Shown here: positions 28,811-35,165 of the stretch, in pieces
Layout of the letters: each line of letters opens with the position of its first letter
Position numbering within the stretch: position 1 is the first letter of the stretch
NCBI GenBank assembly: GCA_031835245.1
Contig: JAVKOQ010000463.1
Coordinates: 1 to 35,165 of the forward strand
DNA length: 35,165 bases
From: Balamuthia mandrillaris
Taxonomy: Eukaryota > Discosea > Longamoebia > Balamuthiidae
Direction: 5' to 3'
Position numbers and translations under genes: made by a program
The notes under the pieces: generated by a model
What the model saw: the letters and a program-made list of their open reading frames with translations, nothing else
The model's database searches: none
Told to the model about the DNA's origin: nothing

Positions 28811-29342
28811 CCTCTACAGCCTTAGGCAGTGGAGAGCCATTGCCCAAGGCCTTGGTACATGCACTGCCCAGATTGCTGCAGAGGCCATTGTCAAGTCTAC
28901 CTTGTCATATGGCAGAGTATGCAGCTGAAGGAGAAAGAGGAACAAGAGCATGACTTTGGCAAAAATGTTTGGTTGGACAACAACAAAGCTTAGTGATTAC
29001 CAACCCAAGGAAGGAATGATGGGATGAATGCTACTCACTGTAGTGGACTGCCCATTGGTAAAAAGTGGGGAGGTATTCAGTAGTCTGAAGAGGACAGTAA
29101 GTGCCCTACATGCAATGCTGAGGAAGAAACAGCAGAACACTTCCTATCAAGAGGTCCTAATCTTTGGGAAGATCGTTTTAGAATCTAGAATGTAAACAAT
29201 GTAGATGAAGAACAAGTGAAAGAAATTTGCAACAAAGCTCAAGAGATGGAACATTGCAAGCAAAGTTGTAAACAAGTCTGGAGTCTATGGACAGCAAGAG
29301 CAAGTTGGAAGCATGGAAGTTCTTCTGCATTTTATTAATCTT
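28811..29342 (+). mobile_element. 3' segment of the twin-primed LINE copy, with an internal deletion
   Basis: It starts at the equivalent of 31439 (CCCTCTACAGCCTTAGGCAG) and runs toward the LINE 3' end. About 330 bases are missing between the equivalents of roughly 31340 and 31005 (junction near 28921). It continues through the zinc-knuckle region (KCPTCNAEEETAEHF) and stops next to the last codons. Confidence 0.8.
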
Positions 29343-30280
29343 TGGAATACAAGAAGTGTATTGCAAGTTCATCAAAGGACTGTGGCAGGGGTTTGTAGAG
29401 CAGAATTGGGCTGGTTGACCATCAAGGCCTACTGTGAGTTGAAAAGGCAAGCAGTAATTCGCCATGCTGAGAGGCAAGATGGCCACTTTGAGCTTCTGGA
29501 AGAGATAAGCCAAGCAAGGAAAGAGGAAGGTGAGAAGAGAGAAGGTGAGGGAAGTGAAGGGATGAGTGACATTGAAAAGAAAGCCAAGAGGATGAGGACC
29601 TTAACTCGAGTAGCCAAGGCAGAGGGTGCAGTTGAGGGAGAAAGAGAAACAAGAGCATGGCTTTGGCATAACTTCTTGACAAATGGAAGATGTTTGGTTG
29701 GACAACAACAGAGCTTAGTGATTACCAACCCAAGGAAGGAATGATTGATGAATGCTATTCACTGTAGTGGACTGCCCATTGGAAAAAAGTGGGGAGCCAT
29801 TCAGTAGTCTGAAGAGGACAGTAAGTGCCCTACATGCAATGCTGAGGAAGAAACAGCAGAACACCACGTGTTAAGATGTCCAAATCTTTGGGAAGATCGT
29901 TTTAGAATCTGGAATGTGGACAATGGAGATAAAGAACAAGTCAGAAAGCTAATTATAGAAGACTGTACAACAAAGCTCCTGTCAAGTGGAAAGAAATGCA
30001 ACAGAGCTCAAGAGATGGAGCATTGTAAGCAGAGTTGTAAACGAGTCTGGAGATTATGAGCAGCAAGAGCAAGTTGGAAGTATAGAAGTTCTTCTGCATT
30101 TTATCAATCTTTGGAAGTAATGTAAAAGTAAGGAAATGATAAGAGAGGAAAAGGGGAAGCAAAGGATAGCTAGATACAAAGTTAGTTTGAAAGCTCATTG
30201 AACACTTTTGTACACATACAACTTACTTTTTATGTAGTAGTAGTAATAAAAGTTTAAGTAGTAGTAGTAATAAAAGTTTA
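29343..30280 (+). mobile_element. LINE fragment, 5'-truncated, reaching the 3' tail
   Basis: It begins abruptly at TARSVLQVHQRTVAGVCRAELGW, directly after the previous piece, and runs through the ORF2 C-terminus, a shortened 3' UTR and the TAGTAATAAAAGTTTA tail. One internal frame (29313-29744) is still open across 143 codons. The 3' UTR lacks about 150 bases found in the other copies. Confidence 0.85.
30234..30280 (+). repeat. Tandem tail repeat at the tail-to-tail LINE junction
   Basis: Two copies of AGTAGTAGTAATAAAAGTTTA follow each other at the end of the plus-strand copy and abut the tail of the minus-strand copy. The tail of this family is a short TAG/TAA repeat rather than poly(A). 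Confidence 0.75.
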
Positions 30281-30495
30281 AAAGTTTATTTGCTCTGAGA
30301 GCAACACCAATCTATACATAAAAAGTAAGCCTTGTACATACATAGTGTACTCTTACTTTTCTTACTCCCTCATCCTCAATGCCTTCCCAATTGTTACTCA
30401 ATTCACAAGTGAAAGGTGTTGAATGAGATTTCAGACCAACTTTGTATCATCTAGCTATCCTTTTCTTTCCCTTTCCTTTTTCCTCTTTTCCTTGC

Positions 30496-33400
30496 TTACA
30501 TTACTTCCAAAGACTGATAAAATGCAGAAGAACTTCCATGCTTCCAACTTGCTCTTGCTGCCCATAATCTCCAGACTCGTTTACAACTTTGCTTACATTG
30601 TTCCATCTCTTGAGCTCTGTTACATTTCTTTCCACTTGACAGGAGCTTTGTTGTACAGTCTTCTATAATCAGCTTTCTGACTTGTTCTTCACTTCCATTG
30701 TCCACACTCCAGATTCTAAAGCGATCTTCCCAAAGGTTAGGACACCTTAACAGGAAGTGTTCTGCTGTTTCTTCCTCAGCATCACAAGCAGGGCACTTGC
30801 TATCCTCCTCAGACTGCTGAATGGATCCCCACTTTTTTCCAATAGGCAGTCCACCACAGCGAATAGCATTCATCAAACGTTCTTTCCTTGGGTTGGTAAT
30901 CACTAAGCTCCGTTGTTGTCCAACCAAACATCTTCCATTTGTCAAGAAGTTATGCCATAGCCATGCTCTTGTTCCTCTTTCTCCTTCAGCTGCATACTCC
31001 ATCTTGGCTACTCGAGTTAAGGCCCTCATCCTCTTGGCTTTCTTTTCAACAACTGTCGTTCCGTCACCTCCCTCACCTTCATTCTTCTCCCCTTCCTCTT
31101 CACTTGCTTGGCTTACCTCTTCAAGTAGCTCAAAGTGGCCATCTTGCCTCTCAGCATGATGAATTACTGCTTGTCTTTCCAACTCACAGCAGGCCTTGAT
31201 GGTCAACCAGCCCAATTCTGCTCTACAAACCCCCGCCACAGTCCTTCGATGAACTTGCAATACACTTCTTGCTGTCTCATTCCACACTGCTTCGATCTTC
31301 TTCCACCATGATTTGGAAAGCTCTGTCATACATAATCCATATGACAAGGTAGACTTGACAATAGCCTCTGCAGCAATCTGGGCAGTGCGTGTACCAAGGC
31401 CTTGGGCAATGGCTCCCCGCTGCCTAAGGCTGTAGAGGGCTTGCTTGGCCTTGGTGATCCTCTCCTTGGCATGAGTTGTCCATTCCCCACTTTCTTCAAA
31501 CCACAGTCCCAGGTACTTGGCCTCCTTCACCCGTTTCACAGCCTCCCCCTTCAGTCTCCACTCTTGAAAATGAGCCTTCTTTCCTTGTACTAGCACCACT
31601 GATTTCTTTGCATTGAACTGAAGTCCCAGAGCATTCACTGCCTCCACTGCTACATTCAATCTTCTCTGAAGCTCAAATGGGGCGCTGGCCACCACTGCCA
31701 AGTCATCTGCAAACAACAAGCAAACATTCCTTGCTTTATCTCCTCTTTCCTTCTCCTCTGCAGCTTGTAGCTTTCTTGCCACCACATCAATGTATACATT
31801 GAACAAGAATGGAGACAAAACTCCTCCTTGCTTAACTCCTCTTTCCACCAGAAATTCCTCTGAAAGCTGCCCATTCATGCGAATAACACTCGTCATACCA
31901 TGGTACCACTCTGTAATGATACCCACTGCTGCCTCTTCTGCTCCTCTTTTGCGTAATGTCCTTGCCAGTATGTCATGGTCAAGCATGTCATATGCCTTGC
32001 TGATATCCAACAGAGCAATATAGGTACGTTCTTTGCTTCTCTTCATCAGGCATTTCTTCAACCGCCACACCTGATCCATGACTCCCCTTCCTTTTCTAAA
32101 TCCACCCTGGCAATTACTTATCCACCCTTGCTCTCTTGCTTGTATGTTCAATTGTACCAAGATAGCTCCTTCGAACACCTTGGCTGCATTGCATAGGAGA
32201 GTAATACCTCTATAGTTTGTTGGATTCTGGGGATCTCCTGTCTTATGCAAGGGAATAACCACCCCCTGTTTCCACTCCTTGGGGAATATGCCTTGGTTCT
32301 CAATGACCTTGATCAGCGTCCAAGTTGCATCTTGCACATGTTTGCCTCCATACTTCATCATTTCCCCATCAATATTGTCCACCCCAGCTGCTTTGCCCAC
32401 CCTCAATCTTTTCCTCCATGCAAGATTAAAACTCTCCTTCTTAAGCCAGTTACTACCAGACCAAGGCAGTCCTTCTGGACCTGCTTCCTCTCGATGCAAG
32501 CTCCCAATGGAAGAATCCTTCCTTCCCAGCTTTGCCCAATGTTCCTTGAAGGCTGCCGTGCTACCGTGGTGCTCCATAACTGCTTTGGGCTCTGCTCTAC
32601 GCTTTGCCACTATCCTCCACATGTTGCCGATCCATTTCTGCATTTCCTTGATGTTCTCTTGTCTTTTCCACTTCATCCAGTCCCATTTGTTGGCTCTCCA
32701 CAACTTCACAAACCTTTTTCTGAGTTCCACAAATTCCTCTCTGGCCTTTCCATCATTCTTTCCTTCTCTTAGCCACTGAGCATGGGCTATCGCTACCTGC
32801 TTGTTCAAGGATGTTAACTCTGCTGTCCACCATGGCTTCCTTGCCCTGCTTGTTGTTGCTCCTATCAGTCTCCTTTCTCTACCAAACCATCTCATTGCAC
32901 AATCCCACAATCCTTTTTTCCACTTGCTCCAAAGATCTTCAACAGTAGCTGCTCCCTCCCGTGTTTTCTTGACCATGGCCTTCCATTCCTCTCCTTTGAA
33001 GAAACGCTTGCACCCGCGTTTGTACTCCCTCCACCTCCTCTTGCGATCTTCCTCCGAGTAGGACTTCCACTTCCATCGTTCCATCCAAACCCCGCCACAA
33101 CTATCTGCCGGGTCCTTCAACTCGACTACCAGTGGTCGATGATCGGTCCAAGCTTGCCATCTGTCACCAACTACCTTGCCCGTCCATCTCCATGCTACCA
33201 CATAGTCCACAATGCTCTTTCGTTTTCCAGCTCTCCATGTAAATACTGGCGCTTCCTCTTCGAGCTGAGGCAACGAGAGGGCCAGCCTTTTGAAAGACTC
33301 CACCAACACCTTTCCTCTCGCGTTGTAAGTAGATTCACCTCTACCATTCCATCCCTTTCCAACCCTGGCGTTCCAATCACCTCCAATAATCAGGGGTCTT

Positions 33401-33801
33401 CCTTCCTTGACCACGTCCAGGATTCTTTTCTCAATCGCAGCCAAGGTGACCTTAAAGTTGTCCACGGTACCTCCTGGAGGGAGATACACTATACCGATTA
33501 TAAAGATGCAACCCTGTCCCGCCAGTTCCACCCAAGTGGAGTTGGGTGTTCGCCACTCTTTCCTTTCTCTGATGTTCCCCTTGAAGCCCTCTCGAACAAA
33601 GAAACCTGCGCCACCCCTTCCATAGCCACTCCTCCCTGGAGCAGCCCCTCCACCCATCCACCGATACCCCTCCAATCGAGGGGCAACCATCCTCCTATGT
33701 TCGCACACTCCAAAAATGTCAAATTGCTTACTGTCAGCCCAACAGCTGACCAATTCCTCTTGTCCCCAGCCCCTAGAGTTGACAAACGCTACTGAAGTCA
33801 T
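30496..33801 (-). CDS. LINE ORF2: apurinic-type endonuclease plus reverse transcriptase
   Basis: 1101 residues. The N-terminal 230 residues are an APE endonuclease: FVNSRG, CEHRR in the Glu position, IVYLPPGG, GGDWNARVG, SIVDYV and the TDHRPLV histidine. The RT domain (roughly 480-790) has AAGVDNIDGEMMK, IPLHKTGDPQNPTNYRGI, QGGFRKGRG, LLDISKAYDMLDH, GVKQGGVLSPFLFNVYID and the catalytic FADDLAV. The C-terminus carries a zinc-knuckle-like CPACDAEEETAEHFLLRC. There is no RNase H. The enzyme nicks target DNA and primes reverse transcription there. The start ATG overlaps the stop of the ORF before it (ATGA). Confidence 0.96.
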   Translation of the reverse strand: MTSVAFVNSRGWGQEELVSCWADSKQFDIFGVCEHRRMVAPRLEGYRWMGGGAAPGRSGYGRGGAGFFVREGFKGNIRERKEWRTPNSTWVELAGQGCIFIIGIVYLPPGGTVDNFKVTLAAIEKRILDVVKEGRPLIIGGDWNARVGKGWNGRGESTYNARGKVLVESFKRLALSLPQLEEEAPVFTWRAGKRKSIVDYVVAWRWTGKVVGDRWQAWTDHRPLVVELKDPADSCGGVWMERWKWKSYSEEDRKRRWREYKRGCKRFFKGEEWKAMVKKTREGAATVEDLWSKWKKGLWDCAMRWFGRERRLIGATTSRARKPWWTAELTSLNKQVAIAHAQWLREGKNDGKAREEFVELRKRFVKLWRANKWDWMKWKRQENIKEMQKWIGNMWRIVAKRRAEPKAVMEHHGSTAAFKEHWAKLGRKDSSIGSLHREEAGPEGLPWSGSNWLKKESFNLAWRKRLRVGKAAGVDNIDGEMMKYGGKHVQDATWTLIKVIENQGIFPKEWKQGVVIPLHKTGDPQNPTNYRGITLLCNAAKVFEGAILVQLNIQAREQGWISNCQGGFRKGRGVMDQVWRLKKCLMKRSKERTYIALLDISKAYDMLDHDILARTLRKRGAEEAAVGIITEWYHGMTSVIRMNGQLSEEFLVERGVKQGGVLSPFLFNVYIDVVARKLQAAEEKERGDKARNVCLLFADDLAVVASAPFELQRRLNVAVEAVNALGLQFNAKKSVVLVQGKKAHFQEWRLKGEAVKRVKEAKYLGLWFEESGEWTTHAKERITKAKQALYSLRQRGAIAQGLGTRTAQIAAEAIVKSTLSYGLCMTELSKSWWKKIEAVWNETARSVLQVHRRTVAGVCRAELGWLTIKACCELERQAVIHHAERQDGHFELLEEVSQASEEEGEKNEGEGGDGTTVVEKKAKRMRALTRVAKMEYAAEGERGTRAWLWHNFLTNGRCLVGQQRSLVITNPRKERLMNAIRCGGLPIGKKWGSIQQSEEDSKCPACDAEEETAEHFLLRCPNLWEDRFRIWSVDNGSEEQVRKLIIEDCTTKLLSSGKKCNRAQEMEQCKQSCKRVWRLWAARASWKHGSSSAFYQSLEVM

Positions 33802-34460
33802 TGGGTCTCCTCTCCTTCCTCCTCCACAATGTCAGACCAGTTGGCAGCACCATGATACTCCTCCTCAGCCAGCGCGATGCCTGAGAGTTCCAAAGAGCTG
33901 TCCAAGGCCACTGTTCCAACATTCTCCTCCTTTTCCTTCTTCTTCTCCATCTTTCTTTGCTCTTTAGGCTTCCACAGCGGTTTACCTTCATTCTTGGCTT
34001 CTTCAATTCGGGCTTTGCCCACCCACCAGCGGGTAAAAGCATACAGCCTGGCTCTTTCCGCAATAATGTCTTCGGCAGCCTGGGCCGTCTCCAAAGTAAC
34101 TCCCCAATGCTGCGTGCCATTCTTCTCTCCTACTTTCCACACTCCGACGGGCTTGAGCCCCAGCTCGAAGATCCTCTCACTTACCTTTTCCTTCTTAAGG
34201 TCCTTACCGCTCACCACAATCGATCTGCCCTCCACCGCCCCTACCTTGGAGTAGGGACTGGCAAAGCCATACTTTGGTTTTACTGTAGACCAATAGTTCG
34301 GGTCGGTTACTGTATCTTTGGTCCACGGCCTCCTGTATATGTTGGAGTTATCCTGCCAACATATCCCTTGTTCCTTTGCCATTTCTTCCTTCCAGTATTC
34401 CAAGCTTGGCGCGCTGACCGTAGTTGCCGTTGGAGGGAAATTCCTTTCCGCAGTAATCAT
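33798..34460 (-). CDS. LINE ORF1b: probable RNA-binding protein
   Basis: 220 residues, starting at the ATG that overlaps the preceding stop. The centre (RSIVVSGKDLKKEKVSERI ... HWGVTLETAQAAEDIIAE) has the beta-alpha-beta-beta-alpha rhythm of an RRM, as in many LINE ORF1 proteins. A Lys/Glu-rich coil (KPKEQRKMEKKKEKEEN) follows, then an acidic end. Role by analogy: coats the LINE RNA. The frame is also open upstream of this ATG for nine codons, but there it starts with GTG and overlaps ORF1a. Confidence 0.75.
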   Translation of the reverse strand: MITAERNFPPTATTVSAPSLEYWKEEMAKEQGICWQDNSNIYRRPWTKDTVTDPNYWSTVKPKYGFASPYSKVGAVEGRSIVVSGKDLKKEKVSERIFELGLKPVGVWKVGEKNGTQHWGVTLETAQAAEDIIAERARLYAFTRWWVGKARIEEAKNEGKPLWKPKEQRKMEKKKEKEENVGTVALDSSLELSGIALAEEEYHGAANWSDIVEEEGEETQ

Positions 34461-35152
34461 ATCACACCGCGGAGCTGATCCGACCACCTCCGCGTAAGAC
34501 CGTTGGGAACCCAGAGTAAGGCCGCCTTTGGTACTATTTGCACTTCCTTTTCCACCATAAGATTATTGATCTCCTTGTCGAGGGATTCAATCAGGTCCCT
34601 GAATCGTACAATCACTGCGAGTGAGAGTACGCCTGCCTCGGAGAGCTTACCACACTCGTGAGAAACACGGCTAATACAATCAAACAGCAGCGCCACTTGA
34701 CTATTGGTTCGCTCCTTAACGCCGGCTGCACTGACTGAGTCCGAATCAATCTTCCCCTTGGGCACAACACTTGTCCCTTCCTCTCGGCGGGGCGAATCCG
34801 CTACCGAGTTACACTGATCCTCTGCCCCTCTGTCGTCCTCCTCCTTTTGGTTCACCCTGGGAGAAGGAATCTTGACTGTGGTAGTGTTCAGGTGCCCATA
34901 CTTTTCCACCGCAAACTTGAACGCTTCCTCCAGAAACTGATTTAGCTTGTCCCCTTTGACAAAACACTCGGGGATCTTTGTCTCTTTTTGCACAGCTTGC
35001 AAAGCGGGCTTCCACGAACGATTACCGTTTAGGGTCCCCAGTCTAAGACGTTCCTTCATGGCCAGATCCACCCATCGACGTAGGACCTGTTCCCTCTCCT
35101 GACTGTCAATCAATTCAGTGCTCTTGCGTGGCAGAGTCCTATTTTTCCGCAT
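34457..35152 (-). CDS. LINE ORF1a: unrecognised protein
   Basis: 231 residues, first ATG at 35152, 13 bases from the window edge, so a longer start outside the window cannot be excluded. Basic N-terminus (MRKNRTLPRKS), a conserved-looking middle (GNRSWKPALQAVQKETKIPE), an acidic linker and a helical C-terminal part (LFDCISRVSHECGKLSEAG, DLIESLDKEINNL) that could form a coiled coil or trimer. No family is recognised. It ends in GTGATATGA, whose ATGA overlaps the next start. Confidence 0.7.
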   Translation of the reverse strand: MRKNRTLPRKSTELIDSQEREQVLRRWVDLAMKERLRLGTLNGNRSWKPALQAVQKETKIPECFVKGDKLNQFLEEAFKFAVEKYGHLNTTTVKIPSPRVNQKEEDDRGAEDQCNSVADSPRREEGTSVVPKGKIDSDSVSAAGVKERTNSQVALLFDCISRVSHECGKLSEAGVLSLAVIVRFRDLIESLDKEINNLMVEKEVQIVPKAALLWVPNGLTRRWSDQLRGVI

Positions 35153-35165
35153 TTTTTCCTGCCTC

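Larger units (their letters stand above)
30281..35165 (-). mobile_element. Long, apparently coding-intact APE-type LINE with three overlapping ORFs
   Basis: This minus-strand copy runs from its tail (near 30281) to the window edge, over 4.8 kb. It has two ORFs upstream of an endonuclease/RT ORF, a 3' UTR of about 215 bases and a terminal AAATAAACTTT-type tail. No stop or shift interrupts any of the three frames, so it is young or recently active. The 5' UTR is cut by the window edge. Confidence 0.9.

Noticed and set aside
29313-29744. Separate host gene of 143 codons
   Set aside because: It is the C-terminal part of LINE ORF2 in a truncated copy.

Overview
This window is nuclear DNA of a eukaryote with dense genes and many short spliceosomal introns (about 53-96 nt, nearly all GT-AG). 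The gene set (HEN1-type small-RNA methyltransferase, ADA2, classical PDI, a kinase-arrestin fusion, a Fanzor nuclease) and the roughly even base composition suggest an amoebozoan related to Acanthamoeba or Balamuthia. That assignment is inference; no marker here fixes the species.

Left two thirds (1-22.3 kb), host genes. In order: the 5' part of an AAA-ATPase gene (minus), cut by the window edge inside its Walker A motif; a divergent plus-strand ORF carrying only the MerR-like DNA-binding domain of an IS607 transposase; a six-exon HAM1/TULIP-like gene (minus); a seven-exon protein disulfide isomerase (minus) with a perfect mammalian-type ER-stress element upstream; an eleven-exon ADA2 gene (minus); an apparently intact Fanzor (TnpB-like, IS607-class) nuclease (minus); a six-exon HEN1 methyltransferase (minus); a tRNA-Arg(UCU); an intronless gene for a 918-residue, low-complexity, tail-anchored protein with a repeated helical motif; a small ParB/sulfiredoxin-like gene (minus); and, on the plus strand, a protein kinase whose C-terminus is an arrestin-like domain. 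Reading frame stays consistent across every exon junction I placed in these genes.

Right third (22.3-35.2 kb), a repeat graveyard plus one well-kept transposon. Pieces of a single APE-type LINE family occur at least six times in both orientations. The rightmost copy (about 30.28 kb to the window edge, minus) is fully open: two upstream ORFs and an 1101-residue endonuclease/reverse transcriptase ORF, joined by two successive ATGA stop/start overlaps. One older copy shows the inverted-5' structure of twin priming. Another is a short 3' piece with a 17-bp target-site duplication, inserted in or beside a decayed Mutator/Kolobok-like DNA transposon. Two tandem-repeat blocks (a CCCTTG hexamer and a 15/75-bp array) also lie here.

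Themes. The left part pairs an RNA-guided-nuclease-like transposon gene with a possible relic of its usual partner transposase, and also has a small-RNA stabilising enzyme. The right part shows the LINE traffic such a pathway might police; that link is speculation. A recurring structural feature is that introns carry long (CT)n tracts on the sense strand.
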